Part shown: one piece after another, positions 20,881 through 32,979 of the stretch
Layout of the letters: every line of letters begins with the position of its first letter
Position numbering within the stretch: the first letter of the stretch is position 1
NCBI GenBank assembly: GCA_011037195.1
Contig: JAAEAF010004339.1
Coordinates: 19,997 to 83,996, forward strand
Direction: 5' to 3'
DNA length: 64,000 nt
Origin: Triatoma infestans
Taxonomy: Eukaryota; Arthropoda; Insecta; Hemiptera; Reduviidae
Program-made: the position numbers and the translations under genes
The notes under the pieces: model-generated
What the model was told of the DNA's origin: nothing
The model's database searches: none
The model's input: the letters and a program-made list of their open reading frames with translations, nothing else

Positions 20881-21285
20881 GTTTTTTCTCCAACGCTAGA
20901 TGACCAGAGTAATTCCTCGCTAATGCCAAGCTATTTTCTAAATATAATTCTTCTCTTTGCTATCAGTCTAGGTTCAAAGTTTTAGAGTTGATTTTAAAGT
21001 TAATGTTTAAAAACATTTTGGTAGGTAATACCGATAATTAATTATTTTACCTTGAAGTTAGATGATCCACTTTGTGGGCAAACAAATCAAGCAAAACCTC
21101 TCCAATTACTACATTAACTAATTTCATCATTTAGTTCTAAAACATAAATATTTTTGGGGAGAAATATGATTCACATTATATTATATATTATAAGAAATTT
21201 GAGAACATATTATCTAAATTGCTTGACCTTAAAGTGACATTTGTTGAACCTCTAACCCATTAAATGAATAAGTAAAAATATTCTA
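20881..21285. other. AT-rich DNA, no gene seen
   Basis: No open frame or repeat recognised. Confidence 0.45.
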
Positions 21286-21287
21286 AT

Positions 21288-21766
21288 GTGAAACACTCAC
21301 ATGACCTTCTGTTACACTATGTAATACAATTAATTCAATAAATTTGTTTTAAAACTGCAACGTTACAATGTTTAGCTGGGCTGGCCGTAAAAATGGTGGT
21401 AGAGATTTGGCTTGTTTACCTGAACGGCCTTATGTGGAGCGCTCTATATCGAAACCAACAAAGCTTGTGAAAATTTTAAATTTAAAGTAACTGGCAGACC
21501 TCCAAAATATCCCTTTAAAATATTTTTTTTTGTTCAGAAAAATACTTGATTAAAGTTATACGTTTATATCTATGCAGCAAGATTCCAACTTTAAAGAAAA
21601 TATCGTTGGCGCCGTTTTCCACAAGAACAGAAAGAAAAATTCCAGCACACACTTACAGTTAATGAATTTTGCCCGAAATGGCTGATGGTAATACTTAAAC
21701 GGAATATCAAGTTTGAGGTTCCAGGGATATTAGTTTTTGAGATATTCTGTTAACACATACACGTTA

Positions 21767-21819
<53 letters not shown>

Positions 21820-21955
21820 ATGCAGATACGGACCATTCCCTAAAAACATTTTTTTCATATTCAAGGGACCCCAAAACATGTATTTCCAATGAAAACTCAA
21901 TTTCGAAAGTCTGACACGATTGCTGTACTTCTAGTAAGAGGAAGTAAAAAAACAA
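21288..21955 (-). mobile_element. HINE-like repeat copy with CA/TA microsatellite
   Basis: A minus-strand copy with both ends: the 3' end appears as GTGAAACACTCACATGACC at 21289, and the 5' end as CTTCTAGTAAGAGGAAGT ending near 21947, with the ATTGCTGT..GACACGATT neighbour. The family's (GT)n tract is expanded here to a (CA)n(TA)n run at about 21767-21821. Confidence 0.7.
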
Positions 21956-22084
21956 AAGAGTTTTGCTTCCGTATGGAACTATTTCGAACACTAGTGCTCA
22001 TCTGGAGTACGGAAATATGCTTGATGATAAATCTGTAAGAAGTAGAATCAGTAGACACACCTTACATGTCAAAACAACCCACTG

Positions 22085-22130
22085 GTAGGCTTGCGCTTGA
22101 AACCGGTCGATGATCACAAAATAAAGCTCG
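22085..22130 (+). repeat. Fragment of the 11990 MITE arm
   Basis: TTGAAACCGGTCGATGATCACAAAATAAAGCTC resembles the right arm at about 12138-12170. No partner arm was seen nearby. Confidence 0.4.
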
Positions 22131-22144
22131 ATATTATGCGAAAA

Positions 22145-22860
22145 AAATCTGATGTGAAACATTCACACGACTTTCTCTCACTCCTGTTAATACAATTATA
22201 CATAAAATGACAAATTTTATTTAAACTGCAAATGTTGCCCATTTGCCCCCCCCCCTAACATCAATACGGTGGTGGCGGGCTGACAGTAGTACCAACCTAC
22301 TAACTCAGGCAGGTAAGGAAGTGAAGAGCGCGCCAATAACATAGATCCAACCCCCCCCCCCATATATTTTACATTGAATCCAAAAATTCCACAAAATTAT
22401 CTAAAAATCAACATTTTTTTTGGAAAATTGTTTCAAATAACAGTGATAAGTTTGTATGTCTGTACTGTCAGCATTCCAACTTTAAAGAAAATCATTATAG
22501 ACGTTTACAACAAAACATATAAATATTCAAATATTATATTTTTAAAAAAAACTTATTCTGTAAGAACCTCATTTCTGTTTAATCGATTTTCTTCAAATTT
22601 GGAATCTATCAGTGTGCTCTAATAAATATTGATATTATGTAGGTGGTAACATCAAACATTGTGCTGAAACGGTACTTTAGAGGAAATCATAACGCTCTGT
22701 TCCTTCAGTACCTCCCAAAAAATCAATTTTCCCTGCGAAATGTTTTCAAATTAAAGTGATAGGCATTGTGCGTGTACATAGTATACGAACTTTAAAGAAA
22801 ATCCGGATTTCGAGAAAATGTCAAAAAACTGAAAAACCTGTCTTCTACCCCCCACCACAA
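22145..22860 (-). mobile_element. HINE-like repeat copy
   Basis: Starts with the inverted 3' hairpin (GATGTGAAACATTCACACGACTTTCTC). It carries AAATTGTTTCAAATAACAGTGATAA, a CAACTTTAAAGAAAATCATTAT block repeated twice, and ends without the family 5' terminus. Two G/C homopolymers interrupt it (22246-22254 and 22353-22361). Confidence 0.65.
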
Positions 22861-22954
22861 AGAAAGCATCATCACCAATCTCTGCTAGTTCAGAATGTCA
22901 TTTCTACTCACCTATCATTCTCTACATAAGTTACATCCTATGTAAGGTTCTTGC

Positions 22955-23580
22955 AGCACTTCTGTTTCTCAATTAATATGGAATGGGTGCCGGGACACAT
23001 GGGGATTAGAAGCTATTAAATAGCCGACCAATTGGCCAGAAATGTGTCGAATATTCCGTTGTGTGGAATAATCAAAGAAATAGTTCGGGCATGTCTTAGA
23101 GACTGGCTCTGGAGAGAGTACGACATAATCTGCAAACATAGCAAGATAATGATACCAAAGCTGTGTGAGAATAAAGCTAAACAGACCTCTGCTGAAGAAG
23201 GAACCAGATTAATCTGTGACAGGCCTTTTCAAGGGGACACTGTTGATTCAAAAAACACCTACAAAAGGTGGGGTGAATAATTAGCTCAGAAACTTTGTGT
23301 GGACTATGTTAGGAGTAGTAAGAGGAAACGATCTTGCACAGTTGTTCGATTGTGTTGCAACTCGCTAAATTCGCTATGAGATCTTTGGCACACCAGAGAT
23401 AATAGCGCACCAGAGGCCAGAGAAGATAATAGCGCAGAGAGAGCTGGTTGAGAAAGTCCTCATACTAATGAAGAGGGGAGTTATCTCATACTGGATCCAC
23501 AGGGAAGCACAATATGCCTCTTCTGGCTGCAGTGCCCGGGATCGTGATCCACCCCATGGATCGATCTAATCTACACGCCA
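22955..23580 (+). pseudogene. Decayed LINE 3' end (relative of the LINE at 31831)
   Basis: Plus-strand remnant of an ORF2 C-terminus. It has an RNase H end (EWVPGHMGIRS...IADQLARNVS), CLRDWLWREY, and later the out-of-frame LFDCVATR.IRYEIFGT and ERELVEKVL..MKRG pieces, each matching the equivalent region of the LINE at 31907-32397. It ends near GATCGATCTAATC, close to the terminal CATCAATCTAATC of that LINE, so the 3' end is probably complete. Several stops and frameshifts. Confidence 0.65.
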
Positions 23581-24349
23581 ATAGGCATACAGACCATTCC
23601 AGAGTAACAAAATCAACTAATTATAAATTACTGCAAACATAAATAAATGTCTTAATCATTCAAGAAACCAAGGAAAAATATTAAGCAATTTCACCCAATA
23701 AATTGGTTTGCAAGAAGAAATGTACATCCCCTCCCCCACCTATATATATATACAAAATTATTCTTCAGTTGATTATGCAGAATTGCCTCTAGTTATAAAA
23801 AGAAAAAATAAATAAATTATGCATAGGCAATTTTTCTTTTTTGTTTTAATTGAAACTAGTCCAACAAGATGCCGGCAGTTTTGAATTAATCTGTATAAAC
23901 AAGTTTTTAAAATTGCATCCTCTTCCCACAGCCATACAAGTATTTATATTGCTTTGAATTAACGACATGACTAGAAGTACAAGGGTTTATAATTTTTCCA
24001 AAGTTATTTTTTACAATAATTGGTGTATAATAAAAGTTATATTGATTATAAAATCAGCCACGTATGAAATAGATCAGGATTTGATAGAAAGTACCTAATT
24101 ATTATATAAGAAAGTAGGACAGGAGAGCATCCTGCAGGTAATCCCCTTCCCAAGGGACTGCTTCCATTATTCCATCTCAATAAATCCTGACAAGGATAAT
24201 GGCTTCTTTGCCTGCTTACCCTTGATTCATATCCTACCGTGTCTCCTTGATGTAGCCAGCAACGAAATAATTAATTAATAGCGATGTTTTAATGTTTTAA
24301 GGATTATATCCCTCCCGCTTTCATCTCGTACTGGTGTGTTGCTTCTTCA
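23581..24349. other. AT-rich DNA, no gene seen
   Basis: No shared repeat or coding signal recognised. A TATATATATA tract lies near 23742. Confidence 0.45.
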
Positions 24350-24690
24350 TCATCAGATGATCCTCTTCTGCCGCATAGACGATGTCCGAGGCGATCCTCC
24401 CCATCCCTGGTCAACCTTCTCCCACTACTTCTATCTAGCCCTTTAGACCCTTCAGACCTTCCCTCACGTCTTGCTCCTCACATTCTTCAGTTCTTCGCCT
24501 TTATCTCTCCACTCTGGCTTCATGAATTACTCTGGGAATCCAATTCTCGGACATTCTGGTTACATGGTCGAACCAGCGGAGCTCATCAACTTGTTTAATC
24601 CTCTCTATGCGAGCTCTGCTCCCTTCTGGTCTTGCCTAATACCTTTCTTAGATATTAGACCGCATTTCCACTGTTTATAACTTGACTTTT
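24350..24690 (-). pseudogene. Decayed LINE ORF2 C-terminal fragment (different family)
   Basis: On the minus strand one frame reads ARIERIKQVDELRWFDHVTR, then MSENWIPRVIHEARVER. This pattern (LRWFGHV.RM...IPR) marks the extreme C-terminus of a widespread class of insect LINE ORF2 proteins. Upstream and downstream are stops and shifts. No other part of the element was found. Confidence 0.55.
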
Positions 24691-24929
24691 CAGGTTTGCA
24701 ATTAAGTTCCAAGATTCACAACAATATGTTAAAATGGGTGGGAATACTTTCTTCTACAGCAGCCTTTAAAATGGGGAGATTTCCTTCTTTGCAAATGTTT
24801 CAGTTTCTATGGCGACATAAAAATTTACAAAATACATACATAAATTTACAAATTGGATCTGAGATTGAAAGTTTAGAAATTGGGTCACCATCTCTTTAAT
24901 TTGTAATCAATTTTCATTTTATTCCTTTC

Positions 24930-25660
24930 CCTTCGCAGGAAGAGAAAGTATTGCGATCGTGTCCACATTTTCAACATTGAATTTACAAGTATTTCAACCA
25001 GAAATACAAGTATTGAGGCCTCCTGAGTGTGAAACGAAATATTTTTAGCGAGATCTGCACGTGTGTGTGTGTGTGTGTACAAAATATCTGAAAAATGAAA
25101 AATCGCAGGAAGCTCCAATTTGGTATTTTGCTTAGATATTACCACTCATTATCACCGCCGAAGATTTAGGGTCAAATCCATCAACCGGAAATGCGACTTA
25201 CTGAACTTTTTTTCCAGTTTTCTCGAAAACAGCTTGAATTATTTTCTTTAAACTTCTTTACTATCTAAACACGGGATATCTATTACATTTAATTGTAAGA
25301 TTATCCTGGAAAAATTGATTTTTTGGGTGTTGCAGGGGAACAAGTAGTGTTATGCTTTTCTCTAAAGTAGGTACCATTCAAGATTGTGCATGCTTTTATC
25401 AACTACATAAAATCAATATGCATTAGAAACAGATGGAATTTCTTATTTCGAAGATGATCGGTTAACCGGAATTGCGATTTTACAAAATAGATTTCTGAGT
25501 ATTTTTGGAATTTTCATCGAAATCGACTATAATGATTTTCTTTAATCTTGGTATGTTAACTGCACCAGATACAAACCTAACACTTTTATTCATAACATTT
25601 TTCTGAAACAATTTTAGGTTGGTGGTTCTGAGAAATGTGTGAAACGTTAAATTAAAATAT
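24930..25660 (+). mobile_element. HINE-like repeat copy
   Basis: Begins GGAAGAGAAAGTATTGCGATCGTGTCC, has a (GT)n tract at about 25060-25078, two internal units with CAACCGGAAATGCGACTTA (25183) and TTAACCGGAATTGCGATTTTA (25461), and an incomplete tail resembling those at 8560 and 47520. Confidence 0.7.
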
Positions 25661-25662
25661 AT

Positions 25663-26033
25663 TTGTTCAATATATTGGCACTTCCTGCAGGATAATCTGT
25701 GGAACGGCAAGAGAGAGAACACAAGCCTGACCGAGAGAACACTGACTCTCTTTGGTACTCTCTGACTTAAGCAGGCTAGAGTGGGGAGAACCTGTATATA
25801 AGCCAGTGAGAGATCTAGACATCGATCTATCAGATTCAACCAACTCTAACTCTACTCTAACCCTTTATTCTATAAAATCATTACAAGTCCAGTGCAGTTT
25901 GTGTAAACTTATAGCTATATCATAACAGTATCTTCATATCTCGTCTAATTAATCAATCCCAATTTCTCTCCTCATCAACTCCATTATAATCTGCCTCTGT
26001 TGGCAGGTTGTGGCACTTGCCCACCTGTTACAC
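25663..26033 (+). other. Possible solo LTR or LTR-like promoter region
   Basis: The stretch starts TGTTCAATAT and ends CACCTGTTACA, with a central TATA match (GTATATAAGCC at about 25795) and a GAGAGAGAACAC-rich segment. That resembles the TG...CA boundaries and TATA placement of an LTR. No matching target duplication is visible and no second copy is in the window, so this is a candidate only. Confidence 0.3.
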
Positions 26034-26040
26034 CATTAAG

Positions 26041-26092
26041 GTAATGGAGCAATTACTTCTGCATTTGCGATTTCTTGATTGCTCCATTAGCT
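26041..26092. repeat. Perfect 12 bp hairpin
   Basis: TAATGGAGCAAT and its exact inverse ATTGCTCCATTA are separated by about 25 bp. It lies just beyond the LTR-like stretch. It could be a terminator-like or recombination structure, or chance; the function is unknown. Confidence 0.5.
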
Positions 26093-27490
26093 TTTAAGAT
26101 GTTACAACCCTGAAGAAGTGCATTCTAATATGGGCGAATCGTCGGTTTCTAGCAACCAATGGCGTGCCTCAACCCGAAAACTCAAGTGTTTTTCTTTCTT
26201 TATCTCCACTGTTTCGTATTTTATTTTTTTTTAATTCGTTCAAAACATGATTTACGGACTGATCTTCTCTAGTAATCCATTTCGGCCGCTAACAATTTCC
26301 TTCTTTCTTGATTTCCAGAACTTCGAGTTTAATACCATACAGCCACCATTATTACTTTACTATTAAGTGCCGGTGGTAGTTGCTACGGGATTATCGAATT
26401 AAGCAACCTTGTGACTCTTTAATCTTCGGTGATATTCTCTAGGTCTTTTTTTTCAACAGCTTCCATCGTTTCCACTCATGCTTCCCATGAGTTCAGATTG
26501 TTAGGCCTCGTTCTTTCTACTCCTTCACTAGTCTTGAGCACTTGAAATGTATTTCATTGGTCACGTGTTTCTGGTGAAAATCCTGTTTTGAAAATGTTCC
26601 AAGATCGCAATAATTCTTCTTACATCAATATGAGAAAGTAATAATGGTAATAGAATCTAAAATAACACATACTAAAAAAAAGGTGCGAAGATTGTATGTG
26701 AAATAAATATAAGGAATCGATGTAATAATTCGATTAGTTAAAAAAAGAGAGTGAGCGTGATTATATAAATATAGGGAAGACGTAAAATAGAGGTTTTTAC
26801 GTATATTTTTGCAATATAGGTGGCAATCACAGTTATTACTGGCCAGTTACAATTATTACCAGCTCTGCCTGGTAGCTCATTCAACTACCTAGACGATCCT
26901 CCGTAACAGGGAACTTAGCTATAGCTATAATACTTAGCTATAAGCTGGAGAATTGTGGAGTGAGTGGTTCCATAGCACTCCTCCGTACTAGAGGAACGGT
27001 ATATCCTCCCCTAGCTTTCTCACTCTCTCTCTCTCTCTCTCTCATACTGCGGTGGCTCTCCCTTCTGGATATATGGTTAGTATTACGATGAGAAAGGTAT
27101 CCACAATGAGGTGGGGTACCTGTGGTGCAGGTTGCTATGGTAACTTGGTGAACCTGGGGATTTGTCTAATAACTAACTAGTGCCATTGCATTTCTCTGCT
27201 GTTAAGCTTTACTTTGTATTAAATTATATATATATATATGCATTAATTTTTGTTTTTTGTTTAATAATAATTAATTGATAATAATGAATGTGGTAATATA
27301 TCATCACAGTATGTGACGTGTTTTATACGGTTAGTTTCAAAACTCTCTTTACAGAAAATTATCTCGTAGTATAATTTGCACAAAGGTGCTCCACCCTGTT
27401 ACTTACTTCATGGGCTCAAGAAATTAAAATTTATGTTGACGATAAAGTAGTTGAAGCGATTTTACGCTCAGACTTCTTAACATCGATTTT
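26093..27490. other. AT-rich DNA with CT microsatellite, no gene seen
   Basis: A (CT)n run lies at about 27023-27043. The segment 26820-27180 is less AT-rich and contains ordinary mixed sequence without an open frame. Confidence 0.45.
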
Positions 27491-27497
27491 GTTTAAA

Positions 27498-28185
27498 TCT
27501 GGTGTTAAACACTCATACGACTTTCTCGAATTATAGTTTACACAGATTTTTAATGACAAACTTTCTTCAAACATAATGTTTACTACATGTTTGCTTCTTT
27601 TCGATTTTATATTAAGAAGAATCTGAACTTAAAAAAAATGACTTTTTTGAAGAAACCATATAGGTTTTCTCAAAACTTCTTTAAATGAAATTTATCGGAA
27701 AAAAGTCCCCAATCAAAGTGATAGGACCCAGTATTCATTGTTAGAGAAACAAATTTAATGAAATCTGTTGGTGTTTTTATAGATATAAAATAGTAGAAAA
27801 CTAAAATAACTTGAGTAAAAACGCACTTCTGGTCAACCGATTTTCTTCAAACACGAAATATTGGCTATATATTAAATTCTATTTAATATTATTTAGATGA
27901 TACAATTATATATAATAAATTGAAATAGTACTTTAAAGGGAAACACCTTCCCCCAAAAGTTCCCTTATACGAATTTTCCCAGAGAAATGTTTCAATAAAA
28001 GATTGTAGCTCTTTGTTTGAGTACTTATTATACTAAGTATACAGGAAATCGCAAAAACTGGAAAAATTCAACAACTTGACTTCCGGTCAAGGAATTTATG
28101 ACAGGTAAGTTCCTGTTGGATCCCGTATACGGAAAGTTAATTTTGAACTTTCTGCGAGTTTTTGTTTTTGAGTTTATCCTAGGGA
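27498..28185 (-). mobile_element. HINE-like repeat copy
   Basis: The inverted 3' end is clear (GGTGTTAAACACTCATACGACTTTCTCG). Internal units carry TTCTGGTCAACCGATTTTCTTCAAA and GACTTCCGGTCAAGGAATTT. The 5' terminus is missing after TTTGAGTTTATCC. Confidence 0.65.
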
Positions 28186-29155
28186 GTTCCAACGCTGGTT
28201 ATTTTCACCTCTCATGTCATCCCAGTTGAGTTCACTGACGCGATAATAATTGTTATATTATATTGTACATATATCTTTGCCAATGTAGTTAGTTGTACAG
28301 ATACAAATAAATAAACATATTTATACACACACATATATATATATATATATATACCTTCATTTTTAATTGAAACACTTTTACGAATATGTTAGGGGGGAAC
28401 TAGGGGAGTTCTAGGGGAGGTCACTCTTCTCTCGAGGGTCGTCGCAATAATAACTTTAGGTTGATTCATCTATAGATAATATTAAAGTCGGTAAAGGTGG
28501 TATAAATTCCGAGTTTAAAGTAAATTTGTTAATAAATGTGTAAAGAAAATTGTGTGAATGATTCACAACAGGTGAAGTAGTGATTTGAGAACCAAAATAA
28601 TGGAAAAGAAAGTTATTTGAGTACAAACTTCATTAAACTATTGAATTACGATACAATTATTACATTTTTATCAAATACTATCTAGTTACCAGGGATCATA
28701 TGTTTTTATTTATTAATTATAAAATTTATCATCTGTTCTATTTTTTTTATTCATTTCCTAATTGCAATTGATTAATTTTGAATATGTGTAATTAAATTTA
28801 ATCAAAATTTCTATTAGATAATATTCTACAAAAACCAGGAAGTTTCACTTATCCTATTTTTTTTTAATAAATTTAATTATTTTAATTGTTATGTAAAATT
28901 AAATAAAAAAAATGTCCTATTTAAAAAAATTTATTCCTAGTGAAATAAATCAATGGTAATTGTTTTTAAATTGATTATCACTAGTATGCTGATAACAAGT
29001 TATTTTTTTGTATATTTGTTACACGTGTAAATATTTCATTTTTATCTTTTGTTAAAGTTATGAGTGACGTAACTGGAAGTCATTTGTAAGAAATACTATA
29101 TTTGTGATATACGTATTTAGTATTCTTCTTTCAAGTTAAATCAAGTAAATTTACT
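28186..29155. other. AT-rich DNA with a short HINE-like tail
   Basis: A TATA-rich microsatellite lies at about 28325-28352. A HINE-like 3' fragment is at about 28480-28575 (AATTCCGAGTTTAAAG...GTGTGAATGATTCACAAC). The rest is unique AT-rich sequence without a gene. Confidence 0.45.
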
Positions 29156-29420
29156 TTCTCTTAACTGCTCTGATAGTAGTGGAAGTATTGCAATCGTGTC
29201 GAAAGTTTCCAATTTTTTTTCCTCACCAGAATACTTGTTCTGTGATCCCTTGAATACGAAAAAACACTGGTGCGATAAACTTGATAAATTTCCTTTAAAA
29301 TATGATTTTGTTTTTTTACTCGAAAGCTTTAGTTTTATTTGAGATTTAGCATAAAAATATAGTTTTGAGGGTTGTTGAAGGTTACGTGTTGATTAGTGTA
29401 CATGGCAAGTAGTACATTGA
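29150..29420 (+). mobile_element. HINE-like repeat, 5' fragment
   Basis: Well-preserved 5' end ACTTTCTCTTAACTGCTC...AGTGGAAGTATTGCAATCGTGTCG, followed by a shortened body that stops before any internal unit. Confidence 0.6.
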
Positions 29421-29584
29421 ATATGGTTAAGTTATACTACAGAAGATAGCGCCTCGATTTAATCTCAATTTGAAATATAACGTCATAGATTCCACAGAAA
29501 CCCTCAGAATAATTATTTGAAATAGAAGAAACAGGTTTATACCTACATGCTAAGTTATAAGTTTTAAATAGGTTTATATATTTT

Positions 29585-29960
29585 TATTTGCAACAGATCC
29601 CAAGCCAGTTTAGAATAACAAAAAATGAGAATGGAGACCAGCTTGCCAGGGAAGAACAACCACAACCGACTCCAGCAGAGTTGAACGTGACTGAAAAGTT
29701 TTTAAGAGAAAAGTTAAGGCAAGAGCTGGAGACTAGACTCCTGGAACTGGCCAGAGAGAAACATTGGAACATCCTGAACGTGCCGCCAGAAAGTTCAAAA
29801 GCCCCGCAGTCTATCCGAAAGCGATGCGGTGCCTGTATTTCAGATTGGTAACTGGGCATGATGATCTCGTATTGCAGTGGCTGGATTGACTGGATTGTAA
29901 CTTGTGCGGGACGAGAGGAACGCTATGACAGGAAGCCATTTGTCTGACCGTGACGCCTCT
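29585..29960 (+). pseudogene. LINE ORF2 C-terminal fragment
   Basis: A frame of about 87 codons (QQIPSQFRITKNENGDQLAR... ) contains LELAREKHWNILNVPPES, a linker found before the zinc motif in some insect LINE ORF2 proteins. Just beyond its stop, in another frame, FRLVTGHDDLVLQWLD and CNLCGT continue the expected TGHD..CxxC region. So it is a decayed element tail rather than a gene. It is preceded by a run ending TTTGCAACAG that resembles a splice acceptor; I do not take that as evidence of an exon. Confidence 0.5.
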
Positions 29961-30660
29961 ATATGAAGTGCGACAACTGCTTGATAACTCGCCAACACTT
30001 TCACTTATAAATCAAAAATTTATTGAACTGCTCAAAGTCGAATGGAGAGTGAATAGATAAAGATGCGGTACGATGTGCTCTGTCATCTAGTGCTCAACAA
30101 ATGGATTAAGCCCCGGTTTTAATTCAACAACACAAAACAAATAAAAAGTGGATGCTACATTGTAGATCAGATCTTAAGTAAAATATTTACTTAGTTTCGC
30201 CAAGTTGTTTACTGAGAAAGGCCAATAGAGAGAGTGAGAGAGAGAGAGTGAGACTGAGAGAGAGAGAGATTGAGAGAGAGAGAGCACAATTAATCACGTT
30301 GTTTCTTTACTCTGTGTTGGTGAGATATACTGAAGAACTCTGTGGCTGTTTAAATCGTGAGTCGTTCTCACTCTGTATTGTCTGCTAATACTTGATTTAC
30401 TACATAAAAATACCGTTTACTTTCCTTATTCTACTTTTACCAAATACTTGAAGCGATGAAAAACTAATAACCTGCTAAAAATCATCATTTAAAGAGAAAG
30501 TACACTAAACAATATTAAAGAAAGGTGATATTTTCGCAGCGTTTTTGAATTTTTTTTTTTTTTTTTTTAATTGAAATAGCTGATTTTATAATTTATTTTA
30601 TTTTGTAATTAAATCAGCTGATGATTGTTGACATATAAATATTGCTGTAATTAAATAATT
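29961..30660. other. AT-rich DNA with GA microsatellite
   Basis: (GA)n run at about 30226-30284 and a T16 run near 30551. No gene recognised. Confidence 0.5.
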
Positions 30661-30664
30661 GAAA

Positions 30665-31770
30665 AAAACTGGTGTAAAACAGTCACACTCTTTCTCACTC
30701 ATCACTTTCTCTTACTGAGCGTTACATACTTACAGTCTCCAAACTTATAATTTTTACTAAACGTTTACAAGTGTTACACACTTTGTGAAGGAGCCCGACC
30801 TTCCGGTCCCGCACAGTCTCTCCAAAATCGATTTTTCGGAAAGAGTTTCAAACACAAGTGACAGATATCTTAATTAAAGTGATAGATATCTTAATGTATA
30901 GTAAATGAACTTTAATGAAACCCAATTGCTATGATGAAGAAAGTCGCAGAAAATGAATAACCTTATTAATGTCCTGCTTCCAGTCAACTGATTTTCTTCA
31001 AATTAGGCATTTTGGCAACACATTTGATTCTAATACATATAATATATAGTGTCGTGTAATAAATTGAAATGGCACTCTATAGGAAAGCATAACCTCTGGC
31101 ATGCTCCAAAAGCTCACTTAAATGAATTTATTCGGAAAACTGTATAAACAGAATTGATAGTAAACTGTGTATGAAGTATACTCTAGTATACTACTAACAT
31201 TCGTTCGTGTCTTTATGAAGAAAGTCGCTAAAACTAAAAAAGGTGTTCAGTAAAGTTGCACATCCGGTGTTCAATAAAGTTGAACCGATGTTCATCAAAG
31301 TTTATCATCATTTGTCATCATATTTTATTGCAATTAATATTAAAAAATGGTCTAATAAACAGAAATGGCACTTTAGAAGAAAACAACCCCCAACCCCTCC
31401 ATCAGAAAACCCACTTAAATGAATTTTCTCGGAAAAATGTTACAAACAGAAGTAGTAGCGCTTTTCTATGTGCAGTTAATATTCAATGTTTAAAGAAAAT
31501 CGCAAAAAACTGGAAAATCTATTCAATAAAAGTGTGACTTCCGGTTGACCGATTTTGATGAAAATCGTATTGTCCAGGTCCACTAATAGCACTTAAATTA
31601 AATATCAAGTTTAAACTTACTGCGATTTTCCCTTTTTTGATTTGTGCTGGCAACACACACTCACACACGGCAATTTCTAAATACCATTTTTTCAGACTCA
31701 GAGAACCTCAGAACGTGCCCCGGGTTTTACTTAAGCGGATGACATAAATATTTCCGGTGATAGTTAATCT
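30665..31770 (-). mobile_element. HINE-like repeat copy, long
   Basis: One of the longest copies. It opens with the inverted 3' end (GGTGTAAAACAGTCACACTCTTTCTCAC), has three internal units (CTGCTTCCAGTCAACTGATTTTC, CATCCGGTGTTC, TGACTTCCGGTTGACCGATTT), and ends near 31765 at ATTTCCGGTGATAGTTAATC, close to the family's 5' region. Confidence 0.65.
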
Positions 31771-31818
31771 TAAAACCTGTAATTTACATAGATAAAAAGG
31801 GTATTTAGAAAATTGACT

Positions 31819-31830
31819 AATGCATCCATA
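31819..31830 (+). repeat. LINE target-site duplication, left copy
   Basis: AATGCATCCATA, identical to 36075-36086 on the other side of the LINE. Confidence 0.85.
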
Positions 31831-31906
31831 GATTAGATTGATGCAGGGGGGGACTCAGACGACCCAGCACCGCAGCCTACCCGTTGAGGCTTATTGTGCC
31901 AACCTC

Positions 31907-32397
31907 TCAATACCTTGTAGTGGAAGCCCCCCTCTTCATGAGGTCCAAAACCTTCCCCACCAGTCCTTGCTGGGGTACGATTTCCTCCGGTCTGAACGTG
32001 CCGAAGATCTCGTACCTCAGTCTGCCGATTGCAACGCAATCAAACAACAGGTGAGAGGCCGTCTCCTCCTCCTCCTGACACAATCTGCGCAATGGCTCTA
32101 CATCCACCAACCCTACCTTGTGCAGATGTTTTTTGAACCTGCCATGCCCAGTAAACAGGCCCGTTATCAGAGAAATCTGATACTTGCTTAAACCTAGGGT
32201 CTCTCTGGTTCTTCTTCTACACAGCTCTGGCATAACCATTTTGCCGTGTTTTGCTCCAGTACTTAGCCTCCAGTGACGATTATGTTCTCTCCGAGTCCAT
32301 TCTCTCAGAGAAGCCCTCGCCATACTTTTGGCTATTCCCAGAACAGGTTCTGGCCCACAGAAAGGAGTACTCGCACCATTCCTGGCCAGTTGGTGGG
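31907..32397 (-). pseudogene. LINE ORF2, C-terminal zinc region
   Basis: Frame of 138 codons including MARASLREWTRREHNRHW, then ISLITGLFTGHGRFKKHL, LRRLCQEEEETASHLLFDC (Cys/His/Cys of the C-terminal zinc motif; the first Cys is replaced) and VGKVLDLMKRG. Matches the decayed tail at 22955-23580. Confidence 0.72.
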
Positions 32398-32979
32398 CTA
32401 GTTCATTGCTTTAATCCCCTTGTGTCCCGGCATCCATACTAGCCGCACTCTGTTGTGCCGGGACAACGCTTCCAGAGAGTTTCTACACTCCCTAACTAGG
32501 GAAGAAGTGATTCTGAATGCCCTAAGTGCCTTCAGTGCAGCCTGGCTGTCCGAGAAGATGCATATCTCCCTATTCCTAGAGTCCATACGCAGGTTCTCCT
32601 CAGCGCAGATCTTGATAGCATAGACTTCAGCCTGGAACACCGTGGAGTATCGACCAAGAGGCCTCTCGATGGTACCTCCGGTTTAACTACATATATCCCG
32701 GCTCCAGTACCGCAGGCCATTTTGGACCCATCCGTAAACCAGGATCCCCCAGTCCGGCCTCTTTTTCCCAACTTTTAGCCCATTCCGATTTTGACGTGAA
32801 AATCACCTGGAAAGGGAGCTCAAAGTGGAATGTTGGACAGCACTCTTCCCCAGCCATCTTAAAGATAGGGCCAGGGTCCACTTTCTGAGTTATGTCCACA
32901 TGCTTGGCCAGGGAGCTCCTCTGTTTCCACTGGCCATTGTTCATTAGTCTGTACGCACTGGCCCTCGCCTCCGCTTGTA
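32398..32979 (-). pseudogene. LINE ORF2, connection and RNase H part
   Basis: Spread over three frames. The connection reads LEVLLGLPPLHLLIQAEARA and then PTFHFELPFQV. RNase H shows WFTDGSKMACGTGAGIYV (Asp), QAEVYAIKICAE (Glu), IFSDSQAALKALRAF (Asp) and VWMPGHKGI (His region). The Asp near the end of RNase H is lost at a stop (32398). Confidence 0.72.

Noticed and set aside
26820..27180. Possible tRNA-derived SINE near GCTCTGCCTGGTAGCTCATTC
   Set aside because: No box B at a proper distance on either strand and no second copy in the window.
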